Made by a program: the position numbers and the translations under genes
Origin: Bacteroidaceae bacterium
GTDB lineage: Bacteria > Bacteroidota > Bacteroidia > Bacteroidales > Bacteroidaceae
Length of the DNA: 48,169 nucleotides
Assembly: GCA_024401225.1 (NCBI GenBank)
Contig: JAKSLM010000018.1
Coordinates: 1-48,169 of the forward strand
Direction of reading: 5' to 3'
Notes under the pieces: generated by a model
What the model was told of the DNA's origin: nothing
What the model saw: the letters and a program-made list of their open reading frames with translations, nothing else
Databases searched by the model: none
Part shown: in pieces, positions 41,376 through 48,169 of the stretch
How the letters are laid out: every line of letters starts with the position of its first letter
Position numbering within the stretch: position 1 is the stretch's first letter

Positions 41376-41990
41376 ATGCCAGGATTATTAGGAAAAAAAA
41401 TCGGAATGACTTCCGTTTTCAGTGCCGATGGTAAGAATGTTCCATGCACTGTTATCGAATTGGGTCCTTGTGTTGTAACTCAGGTTAAGACTGTCGAGAA
41501 GGACGGTTATGCAGCTGTTCAGGTTGGCTTCGAAGAGGCTAAGGAAAAGAACACTACTAAGCCTATGATGGGCCACTTCAAGAAGGCCGGTACAACACCA
41601 AAGCGCCACTTGGCCGAGTTCACTTATGAAGAAGAGCACAACCTCGGTGATGTTATCACTGTAGATCTCTTCAATGATGCAGATTACGTAGACGTTGTCG
41701 GAACTTCTAAGGGTAAGGGTTTCCAGGGCGTTGTTAAGCGTTGGGGCTTCAACGGTGTAGGTCAGGCTACTCACGGTCAGGATGACCGTCTCCGCAAACC
41801 AGGTTCTATTGGTGCTTGTGCAACTCCATCTCGAGTTTTCAAGAACCTCCACATGGGCGGACATATGGGTAATGTGCAGGTAACTACACAGAACCTTCAG
41901 GTGATTAAGGTAATTCCAGAGCACAACCTCCTTCTCGTTAAGGGTAGTGTTCCAGGTTATAAGGGTTCAATCGTAATTGTAAACAAGTAA
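41376..41990 (+). CDS. rplC: 50S ribosomal protein L3
   Basis: 204 residues, normal length. [15 protein letters not shown] is the family start; the long loop contains [12 protein letters not shown] and GQATHGQ, the part that reaches the peptidyl-transferase centre. Three bp to rplD. Confidence 0.98.
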   Translation: MPGLLGKKIGMTSVFSADGKNVPCTVIELGPCVVTQVKTVEKDGYAAVQVGFEEAKEKNTTKPMMGHFKKAGTTPKRHLAEFTYEEEHNLGDVITVDLFNDADYVDVVGTSKGKGFQGVVKRWGFNGVGQATHGQDDRLRKPGSIGACATPSRVFKNLHMGGHMGNVQVTTQNLQVIKVIPEHNLLLVKGSVPGYKGSIVIVNK

Positions 41991-41993
41991 GAC

Positions 41994-42623
41994 ATGGAAG
42001 TTTCAGTATTAAACATCAAGGGTGAAGATACTGGTAAGAAGGTTGTCCTCAATGACGCTATCTTCGGAATTGAACCTAACGACCACGTTATCTACCTCGC
42101 AGTTAATCAGTACCTCGCTGCTCAGCGTCAGGGTACTCACAAGTCAAAGGAAAGAAGCGAAATTACAGGCTCTACTCGTAAGCTCATCCGTCAGAAGGGT
42201 GGTGGCGGCGCTCGTCGCGGTGACATCAAGTCTCCAGTGCTTCGCGGTGGTGGTCGTGTGTTCGGTCCTAAGCCACGTGACTATTGGTTCAAGCTCAACA
42301 AGAAGGTAAAGACTCTCGCTCGTAAGAGCGCCCTCGCATATAAGGCACAGCAGAATGCTATCGTAGTAGTTGAGGACTTCGATTTCGAAGCACCAAAGAC
42401 TAAGGACGCAACAGCAATGCTCAACAACCTTAAGGTTGCAGGTAAGAAGACACTCATCCTTCTTCCAGAAGTTCAGAAAAACGTATATTTGTCAACTCGT
42501 AACATCCAGCGCGTTAACGTAATGACAGCTTCTGCTATCAATACTTACAACGTAATGAACGCAAACGTTCTCGTTGTAACTGAGAATGCGCTTAAGTTGG
42601 TGGACGAAACACTTAATAAATAA
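41994..42623 (+). CDS. rplD: 50S ribosomal protein L4
   Basis: 209 residues. The extended exit-tunnel loop with [17 protein letters not shown] and [13 protein letters not shown] is intact. In E. coli L4 represses the S10 operon by binding its leader; whether that applies here is unknown. 15 bp to rplW. Confidence 0.98.
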   Translation: MEVSVLNIKGEDTGKKVVLNDAIFGIEPNDHVIYLAVNQYLAAQRQGTHKSKERSEITGSTRKLIRQKGGGGARRGDIKSPVLRGGGRVFGPKPRDYWFKLNKKVKTLARKSALAYKAQQNAIVVVEDFDFEAPKTKDATAMLNNLKVAGKKTLILLPEVQKNVYLSTRNIQRVNVMTASAINTYNVMNANVLVVTENALKLVDETLNK

Positions 42624-42638
42624 TAGGAGACACAGAAT

Positions 42639-42932
42639 ATGGCATACATCGTAAAACCATTGGTAACTGAAAAGATGGCAGCTATTTCAGAGAAGCAGGG
42701 TAACAAGTTCGGCTTCATCGTGCTTCCTAGCGCCAACAAGATCGAGATCAAAAAGGAAATTGAAGCTAAGTATAACGTTAATGTAGTTTCTGTTAACACT
42801 ATGAACTACGCTGGTAAGCGTAAGAGCCGCTACACAAAGGCTGGTGTTATCAAGGGAAGCACTAAGGCTTACAAGAAGGCCATTGTTACCCTTAAGGAAG
42901 GTGAAACTATCGATTTCTATAGTAACATTTAA
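42639..42932 (+). CDS. rplW: 50S ribosomal protein L23
   Basis: 97 residues. [10 protein letters not shown] at the N-terminus and [10 protein letters not shown] in the extended loop are typical. It lies at the tunnel exit and docks trigger factor and SRP in other bacteria. 8 bp to rplB. Confidence 0.97.
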   Translation: MAYIVKPLVTEKMAAISEKQGNKFGFIVLPSANKIEIKKEIEAKYNVNVVSVNTMNYAGKRKSRYTKAGVIKGSTKAYKKAIVTLKEGETIDFYSNI

Positions 42933-42940
42933 TAATTAAA

Positions 42941-43768
42941 ATGGGTATTCGTAAATTTAGACCAGTAACTCCTGGTCAAAGACACAAGGCTATTGGTACT
43001 TTCGATGATGTTACTACATCAGTACCAGAAAAAACTCTTGTTTACGGTAAGCGTAGCACAGGTGGTCGTAACAACTCGGGCCAGATGACTGTCCGTTACA
43101 GAGGTGGCGGTCACAAGAGACTTCTCCGCTTCATCGATTTCAAGAGAGATAAGGACGGTATTCCTGCAGTAGTTAAGACTATCGAGTACGATCCAAACCG
43201 CTCTGCGCGTATCGCACTCGTATTCTATGCTGACGGTGAAAAGCGTTACATCGTTGCTCCTAACGGATTGAAGGTAGGTACTACTATCATGTCAGGTGCT
43301 GAGGCTACTCCAGACCTCGGAAACACTCTCCCACTCGAGAAGATTCCAGTAGGTACAGTAATCCACAACATCGAGCTTCGCCCAGGTCAGGGTGCTAAGA
43401 TGGTACGTTCTGCCGGCAATTTTGCTCAGTTAACTTCACGTGAAGGCAAGTTCTGCGTAATCAAGCTTCCTTCAGGCGAAATTCGTAAGGTGCTCTCAGT
43501 TTGCCGCGCAACTATCGGTAGCGTAAGCAACTCAGACCACGCACTTGAATCTTCAGGTAAGGCAGGACGTAGCCGTTGGCTCGGACGTCGTCCTCACAAC
43601 CGTGGTGTTGTAATGAACCCAATCGATCACCCAATGGGTGGTGGTGAAGGACGTCAGACCGGTGGACACCCACGTTCACGCAACGGCCTCTACGCTAAGG
43701 GTCTCAAGACACGTGCACCTAAGAAGCAGTCAAGCAAGTACATAATCGAAAGACGTAACAAGAAATAA
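42941..43768 (+). CDS. rplB: 50S ribosomal protein L2
   Basis: 275 residues, normal length. [20 protein letters not shown] near the N-terminus and [17 protein letters not shown] near the C-terminus hold the conserved histidines of the peptidyl-transferase region. 12 bp to rpsS. Confidence 0.98.
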   Translation: MGIRKFRPVTPGQRHKAIGTFDDVTTSVPEKTLVYGKRSTGGRNNSGQMTVRYRGGGHKRLLRFIDFKRDKDGIPAVVKTIEYDPNRSARIALVFYADGEKRYIVAPNGLKVGTTIMSGAEATPDLGNTLPLEKIPVGTVIHNIELRPGQGAKMVRSAGNFAQLTSREGKFCVIKLPSGEIRKVLSVCRATIGSVSNSDHALESSGKAGRSRWLGRRPHNRGVVMNPIDHPMGGGEGRQTGGHPRSRNGLYAKGLKTRAPKKQSSKYIIERRNKK

Positions 43769-43780
43769 AGTTAACTGAAT

Positions 43781-44050
43781 ATGAGTCGTTCATTAAAAAA
43801 GGGTCCATACATCAATGTAAAGCTCGAAAAGAAGGTTCTCGCCATGAACGAGAGCGGCAAGAAGAGCGTTATCAAGTCATGGGCACGTGCTTCAATGATT
43901 TCTCCTGACTTCGTAGGACACACCATTGCAGTACATAACGGTAATAAATTTATCCCTGTTTACATTACAGAGAATATGGTAGGCCACAAGCTCGGTGAGT
44001 TCGCGCTTACTCGTACATTCCGCGGTCACGCAGGTAATAAGAAAAAGTAA
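43781..44050 (+). CDS. rpsS: 30S ribosomal protein S19
   Basis: 89 residues. [10 protein letters not shown] at the start and [25 protein letters not shown] in the centre are diagnostic. It forms the head complex with S13. The gap to rplV is 35 bp. Confidence 0.98.
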   Translation: MSRSLKKGPYINVKLEKKVLAMNESGKKSVIKSWARASMISPDFVGHTIAVHNGNKFIPVYITENMVGHKLGEFALTRTFRGHAGNKKK

Positions 44051-44085
44051 ACAGGCCTTAAACAAGTAAATAAGACTTTTATATA

Positions 44086-44490
44086 ATGGGAGCAAGAAAA
44101 CATTTAATGGCCGAAAAGATTAAGGAGGCCAAGAAGACTACTTACTTTGCTACTCTCCGCAATGTACCATCTTCACCACGCAAGATGCGCTACGTAGCAG
44201 ACCTCGTACGAGGCATGGAAGTAAGCAAGGCTCTCGCAACTCTCAAGTTCAACAGCAAGGATGCTTCTAAGGACTTGGAGAAGTTGCTCCGCTCTGCTAT
44301 CGCTAACTGGGAGCAGAAGAACGAACGTAAGGCTGAAAACGGTGAACTCTATATCTCAAAGATCTTCGTAAACGAAGGTGCTACACTCAAGCGCATGCGC
44401 CCAGCACCACAGGGACGTGGATACAGAATTCGCAAGCGTTCTAATCATGTTACTATTTTCGTGGACGCTAAAACTAATGATGAGAAGTAA
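44086..44490 (+). CDS. rplV: 50S ribosomal protein L22
   Basis: 134 residues with the Bacteroidetes-type N-terminal extension [18 protein letters not shown] before the core [18 protein letters not shown]. The tunnel beta-hairpin [19 protein letters not shown] is intact, with no sign of macrolide-resistance insertions. 2 bp to rpsC. Confidence 0.97.
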   Translation: MGARKHLMAEKIKEAKKTTYFATLRNVPSSPRKMRYVADLVRGMEVSKALATLKFNSKDASKDLEKLLRSAIANWEQKNERKAENGELYISKIFVNEGATLKRMRPAPQGRGYRIRKRSNHVTIFVDAKTNDEK

Positions 44491-44492
44491 TT

Positions 44493-45221
44493 ATGGGACA
44501 AAAATGTAATCCAATAAGCAACCGCCTCGGTATCGTTCGCGGTTGGGACTCAAACTGGTTCGGTGGTAACAACTTCGGTGACAATCTTCTCGAAGATAGC
44601 AAGATCCGTAAGTATCTTAACGCTCGTCTTGCAAAAGCAAGCGTTTCAAAGATCGTTATCGAGAGAACACTTAAGCTTGTCACTATCACTATCTGTTCTG
44701 CACGACCAGGTATCATCATCGGTAAGGGTGGCCAGGACGTAGATGCTCTTAAGAAGGAGCTCAAGAAGGTTACTGATAAGGACGTTCAGATTAACATCTT
44801 CGAGATTAAGCGCCCAGAGCTCGACGCAGTAATCGTTGGTAACAACATCGCTCGTCAGATCGAAGGTAAGATTGCTTACCGCCGCGCTATCAAGACTGCA
44901 ATCACTAACACTATGCGTGCTGGAGCAGAAGGCATCAAGATCCAGATTTCTGGTCGTCTTAACGGTGCTGAAATGTCACGCTCAGAGATGTACAAGGAAG
45001 GACGTACTCCTCTCCATACTCTCCGTGCCGACATCGACTACTGTCTCTCAGAGGCTCTCACTAAGGTAGGTCTCCTTGGTATCAAGGTTTGGATCTGTCG
45101 TGGTGAAAAGTTCGGCAAGCAGGATCTCACTCCTAACTTCACTCAGCAGAAGGAGTCAGGCCGCGGTAACAACAATGGTGGTGGCAGAAGATTTAGAAAC
45201 AGAAAGTCTAATCGCAATTAA
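44493..45221 (+). CDS. rpsC: 30S ribosomal protein S3
   Basis: 242 residues. A KH domain with [12 protein letters not shown] (GxxG loop) lies at about 72-83, and the C-terminal domain has [21 protein letters not shown]. The tail is Gly/Asn/Arg-rich and low in complexity. Together with S4 and S5 the family shapes the mRNA entry channel. 11 bp to rplP. Confidence 0.98.
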   Translation: MGQKCNPISNRLGIVRGWDSNWFGGNNFGDNLLEDSKIRKYLNARLAKASVSKIVIERTLKLVTITICSARPGIIIGKGGQDVDALKKELKKVTDKDVQINIFEIKRPELDAVIVGNNIARQIEGKIAYRRAIKTAITNTMRAGAEGIKIQISGRLNGAEMSRSEMYKEGRTPLHTLRADIDYCLSEALTKVGLLGIKVWICRGEKFGKQDLTPNFTQQKESGRGNNNGGGRRFRNRKSNRN

Positions 45222-45232
45222 TCAGAAGAACA

Positions 45233-45664
45233 ATGTTACAGCCAAAAAGACTTAAATATAGAAGACCGCAAAAAGGTCGCGGTCGTTTGAACGGTGTCTC
45301 TCACAGAGGTACAGAGCTCGCTTTCGGAAGCTTCGGAATCAAGGCTCTTCAGACACGTTGGATCACAGCTCGCCAGATTGAGGCTGCCCGTGTAGCTATC
45401 ACACGTCACATGCAGCGTCAGGGACAGGTTTGGATTCGTATCTTCCCAGATAAGCCAATCACTAAGAAGCCTGCTGACGTCCGAATGGGTAAGGGTAAGG
45501 GAGATCCATACCAGTACGTATTCCCTGCAAAGCCAGGACGTATCCTTTTCGAGATTGAGGGTGTTTCATACGAGATCGCTAAGGAGGCACTTCGCCTCGG
45601 TGCTCAGAAGCTCCCAACTACTACTAAGTTTGTTGTACGTCGTGACTACGATAAAAACGCTTAA
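45233..45664 (+). CDS. rplP: 50S ribosomal protein L16
   Basis: 143 residues. [16 protein letters not shown] and [10 protein letters not shown] are diagnostic. It helps place A-site tRNA on the large subunit. 2 bp to rpmC. Confidence 0.98.
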   Translation: MLQPKRLKYRRPQKGRGRLNGVSHRGTELAFGSFGIKALQTRWITARQIEAARVAITRHMQRQGQVWIRIFPDKPITKKPADVRMGKGKGDPYQYVFPAKPGRILFEIEGVSYEIAKEALRLGAQKLPTTTKFVVRRDYDKNA

Positions 45665-45666
45665 TT

Positions 45667-45855
45667 ATGAAGAATTCAGAAATTAGAGAACTCAGCACTG
45701 AAGAACTCGCAGAGCGCATCGAAACAGAGGTTGCTAACTATACTAACATGAAGTTCAACCACAACGTTGCTCCTCTTGAGGATAATTCACAGATTAAGAA
45801 GCTTCGTCGTGATATCGCGCGTATGAAGACAGAACTCAGTGCAAGAAACAAGTAA
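45667..45855 (+). CDS. rpmC: 50S ribosomal protein L29
   Basis: 62 residues, two helices, usual length. [14 protein letters not shown] starts the first helix and [19 protein letters not shown] the second. It lies beside L23 at the tunnel exit. Confidence 0.97.
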   Translation: MKNSEIRELSTEELAERIETEVANYTNMKFNHNVAPLEDNSQIKKLRRDIARMKTELSARNK

Positions 45856-45868
45856 ACAGGAGACGCAC

Positions 45869-46123
45869 ATGGAAAGAAATTTAAGAAAACAGCGTCAGGG
45901 TGTTGTTACTAGCGACAAGATGGACAAGACTATCGTTATCGCTGCTAAGTTCAAGGAGAAGCACCCTATCTATGGTAAGTTTGTCCAGAAGACAAAGAAG
46001 TACCATGCTCATGATGAGAACAACGAGGCTCACGTAGGTGATACAGTTCTCGTAATGGAAACTCGCCCATTGAGCAAAACTAAGAGATGGAGATTAGTAC
46101 AAATCGTAGAAAGAGCTAAGTAA
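45869..46123 (+). CDS. rpsQ: 30S ribosomal protein S17
   Basis: 84 residues from the ATG at 45869 ([13 protein letters not shown]). The frame is open earlier and overlaps rpmC, but only this start gives the family N-terminus, and an AGGAG sequence lies just upstream. [13 protein letters not shown] and [14 protein letters not shown] are typical. Confidence 0.97.
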   Translation: MERNLRKQRQGVVTSDKMDKTIVIAAKFKEKHPIYGKFVQKTKKYHAHDENNEAHVGDTVLVMETRPLSKTKRWRLVQIVERAK

Positions 46124-46125
46124 AT

Positions 46126-46491
46126 ATGATACAGGTAGAATCAAGATTACAGGTTGCTGACAACAGTGGTGCACGTGAGGTACTTTGTATCCGCGTCCTC
46201 GGCGGTACTCGTCGCCGTTACGCTACTGTAGGTGACGTTATTGTAGTAGCAGTCAAGAGTGCTATTCCAACGAGTGAAGTAAAGAAGGGTTCAGTATCAA
46301 AGGCTCTCATCGTTCGCACAAAGAAGGAAGTACGCCGTCCTGACGGTTCTTACATCCGCTTCGATGACAATGCATGTGTTCTCTTGAACAATGCAGGTGA
46401 AATGAGAGGTAGCCGTATTTTCGGTCCTGTAGCTCGTGAACTCCGTGCTGCTAACATGAAGGTAGTTTCTTTGGCTACTGAGGTACTTTAA
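46126..46491 (+). CDS. rplN: 50S ribosomal protein L14
   Basis: 121 residues. [22 protein letters not shown] and the C-terminal [13 protein letters not shown] are diagnostic. It forms intersubunit bridges with 16S rRNA. Confidence 0.98.
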   Translation: MIQVESRLQVADNSGAREVLCIRVLGGTRRRYATVGDVIVVAVKSAIPTSEVKKGSVSKALIVRTKKEVRRPDGSYIRFDDNACVLLNNAGEMRGSRIFGPVARELRAANMKVVSLATEVL

Positions 46492-46513
46492 TTATTTAAA
46501 GAATTACACAGCA

Positions 46514-46831
46514 ATGAGTAAATTACATATTAAGAAAGGCGACACAGTTTACGTAAACGCTGGTAACGAGAAGGGAAAGACTGGTAAGGTTCTTTCAGTT
46601 ATCGTTGACAAGCAGCGCGCTGTTGTCGAGGGTGTTAACATGGTTAAGAAGAGCACTAAGCCAAGTGCTGCACACCCACAGGGAGGTATTATCGAGCAGG
46701 AGGCTCCTATCCACATTTCAAACCTCAACGTAGTTGACCCTAAGTCAGGCAAGCCAACACGTATCGGTCGTAAGATGGGAGAGAACGGCAAGTTAGTTCG
46801 TTACGCTAAAAAATCAGGAGAGGAAATCTAA
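46514..46831 (+). CDS. rplX: 50S ribosomal protein L24
   Basis: 105 residues with a KOW motif ([23 protein letters not shown] at about 7-29). It starts large-subunit assembly in other bacteria. Its stop codon shares one base with the rplE start. Confidence 0.97.
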   Translation: MSKLHIKKGDTVYVNAGNEKGKTGKVLSVIVDKQRAVVEGVNMVKKSTKPSAAHPQGGIIEQEAPIHISNLNVVDPKSGKPTRIGRKMGENGKLVRYAKKSGEEI

Positions 46832-47385
46832 TGGCAACTACAGCACAACTTAAGAATGTATATGCTGAGCAGATTGCTCCAGCACTTATGAAGCAGTTCA
46901 ACTACTCTTCACCAATGCAGATTCCTGTACTTAAGAAGATTGTAGTAAACCAGGGTCTTGGTATGGCTACTGCTGATAAGAAGGTTATCGAGGTTGCAAT
47001 GAACGAGATCGCACAGATCACAGGTCAGAAGCCAGTTGCAACAATGTCTAAGAAGGATATCTCTAACTTCCGTCTTCGTAAGAAGATGCCTATCGGTGTC
47101 ATGGTTACTCTCCGTCGTGAGCGTATGTACGAGTTCCTTGAGAAGCTCGTTCGCGTATCTCTTCCACGTATCCGTGACTTCAAGGGTATCGAATCTAAGT
47201 TTGATGGTCGTGGTAACTACACTCTCGGTATCACTGAGCAGATCATCTTCCCAGAGATCAACATCGACCAGGTTGACAAGATCATGGGTATGAACATCAC
47301 ATTCGTAACATCTGCACAGACTGACGAAGAGGGTTATGCACTCCTCAAGGCATTCGGTCTTCCATTTAAGGACGCTAAAAAATAA
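46831..47385 (+). CDS. rplE: 50S ribosomal protein L5
   Basis: 184 residues. KIVVNQGLG and [12 protein letters not shown] are conserved; it binds 5S rRNA in the central protuberance. One-base overlap with rplX, 5 bp to rpsN. Confidence 0.98.
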   Translation: MATTAQLKNVYAEQIAPALMKQFNYSSPMQIPVLKKIVVNQGLGMATADKKVIEVAMNEIAQITGQKPVATMSKKDISNFRLRKKMPIGVMVTLRRERMYEFLEKLVRVSLPRIRDFKGIESKFDGRGNYTLGITEQIIFPEINIDQVDKIMGMNITFVTSAQTDEEGYALLKAFGLPFKDAKK

Positions 47386-47390
47386 TTGAT

Positions 47391-47690
47391 ATGGCAAAGG
47401 AATCAATGAAGGCACGCGAGGTAAAGCGTGCAAAGCTCGTAGCAAAGTATGCTGCTAAGCGTGCAGCCCTTAAGAAGGTCGTAGCTACTGGTGATCCAGT
47501 AGAGGCTTACGAGGCAGCTCGCGAACTCCAGTCTATCCCAGCTAATGCAAATCCAATCCGTCTCCACAATCGTTGCAAGATCACAGGACGTCCAAGAGGT
47601 TACATCCGCCAGTTCGGTCTCTCTCGTATCCAGTTCCGTGAGATGGCATCGCAGGGTCTTATCCCTGGTGTGAAGAAGGCTAGTTGGTAG
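47391..47690 (+). CDS. rpsN: 30S ribosomal protein S14 (zinc-free form)
   Basis: 99 residues, the long form. Only one cysteine remains in the C-terminal region ([20 protein letters not shown]), so the CxxC zinc ribbon of the short form is absent. It is the last gene before a terminator that splits the spc part of the cluster. Confidence 0.97.
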   Translation: MAKESMKAREVKRAKLVAKYAAKRAALKKVVATGDPVEAYEAARELQSIPANANPIRLHNRCKITGRPRGYIRQFGLSRIQFREMASQGLIPGVKKASW

Positions 47691-47718
47691 TCTTTAGCTC
47701 GCCGGTGATTAAAAATTC

Positions 47719-47752
47719 AAAGTTTACCACAAGTTCGGGAGTGGTAAACTTT
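47719..47752 (+). terminator. Terminator after rpsN
   Basis: A perfect 12-bp stem (AAAGTTTACCAC, 47719-47730, with GTGGTAAACTTT, 47741-47752), 10-nt loop, followed by TAATACTTT. It lies 28 bp after the rpsN stop. Confidence 0.82.
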
Positions 47753-47864
47753 TAATACTTTAATTATTGGCAAAAAACGGTATAGGATGTTATATTTTGT
47801 TAAAATTATTGCATTGCGGGCTTTAATAATAACAAACTATAATGCTTAATTAAATAAAAAGATG

Positions 47865-47872
47865 TAAATTTG
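47865..47872 (+). promoter_or_regulatory. -7 element, rpsH
   Basis: TAAATTTG matches TAnnTTTG and lies 150 bp upstream of the rpsH ATG, after the terminator. The -33 region is weak. Confidence 0.5.
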
Positions 47873-48022
47873 CACGCTTTTTGACGGTTAAAAGTCTAAA
47901 GACGTGTAATTTTACGCGTTTTTATGCGTTTAAATACATCCTTCCAAAGGCTTATTTTATTATCATTATTGTTAAATATTGTCGGGCATGATAATCCCAG
48001 TCCCGATTAATTTAATTTTATT

Positions 48023-48169
48023 ATGACAGATCCAATAGCTGATTATCTGACCAGACTTCGTAATGCGATCCAGGCTAAGCACAAGATCGTAGAAGTTCCT
48101 GCGTCAAACCTCAAGAAGGAAATCACTAAGATTCTCTTCGACAAGGGTTACATTTTGAACTACAAGTTC
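48023..48169 (+). CDS. rpsH: 30S ribosomal protein S8 (partial, runs off window)
   Basis: The first 49 residues are visible and start MTDPIADYLTRLRNAIQAKH, the S8 N-terminus. The gene continues past the window edge. S8 binds 16S rRNA helix 21 and, in E. coli, represses the spc operon by binding its mRNA. Here it opens a separate transcription unit after a terminator and a promoter-like element. Confidence 0.95.
   Translation, partial: MTDPIADYLTRLRNAIQAKHKIVEVPASNLKKEITKILFDKGYILNYKF

Larger units (their letters stand above)
47691..48022. other. 332-bp gap between rpsN and rpsH
   Basis: Not coding. It contains a terminator (47719-47752), an AT-rich part, a -7 element (47865-47872) and a leader of about 150 nt with two small hairpins, ACGTGTAA/TTACGCGT near 47901-47920 and TCGGG/CCCGA (47982-47986/48002-48006), the latter 17 nt before the rpsH ATG. 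Confidence 0.7.

Overview
The window is chromosomal DNA of a Bacteroidales bacterium, most likely Prevotellaceae. The evidence is Bacteroidetes-type promoters (TTG, about 19-20 nt, then TAnnTTTG), little use of Shine-Dalgarno sequences, Bacteroidetes-specific families (DUF4834, DUF3791, DUF3467, BACON lipoprotein, membrane-bound AraC regulator), several TonB-dependent outer-membrane proteins, and a str operon whose fusA runs straight into rpsJ. The genus is inferred from gene style only.

Layout. 1-2.1 kb: tRNA-Gln (minus strand), then the phosphatidylethanolamine pair psd-pssA and a DUF4834 gene. 2.1-4.1 kb: proA/proB on the minus strand. 4.3-9.7 kb: a glycyl-radical enzyme that matches trans-4-hydroxy-L-proline dehydratase (HypD) at its active-site positions, and its radical-SAM activase, separated by a type I pullulanase. 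HypD makes pyrroline-5-carboxylate, which is also the cyclised product of ProA. 9.8-13.8 kb: a GH30 glycosidase, a membrane AraC-type regulator and a divergent BACON lipoprotein with phased repeats between them. 13.8-15.25 kb: a repeat-rich, gene-poor stretch with one small DUF3791 gene. 15.25-21.2 kb: an ECF sigma factor, small membrane protein, lipoprotein-like protein and 1000-residue outer-membrane protein, followed by an AraC regulator. 21.3-22.7 kb: acyltransferase and hemolysin III family protein. 22.75-26.5 kb (minus): esterase, His/Cys-rich membrane protein and TonB-dependent receptor. 26.6-29.2 kb: flavodoxin-like lipoprotein and GH43 enzyme. 29.5-34.6 kb: DsbD, HerA-like ATPase and cysteine desulfidase family protein. 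34.8-37.2 kb: DUF3467 and a second TonB-dependent receptor. 37.5 kb to the end: rpsL-rpsG-fusA, then the S10/spc ribosomal-protein cluster, running off the window inside rpsH.

The most interesting points are: a palindromic repeat element that seems to have inserted in frame into the hypD coding sequence and adds about 16 residues; the shared P5C node between hypD and proBA; 21-22 bp and 10-11 bp phased repeat arrays in three intergenic regions; a long inverted repeat in the dsbD leader; a possible structured RNA before a metal-type TonB receptor; and candidate regulatory leaders or junctions in the ribosomal-protein cluster (before rpsL, between fusA and rpsJ, and a terminator plus new promoter between rpsN and rpsH). 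No CRISPR array, transposase, integrase or rRNA gene was seen.
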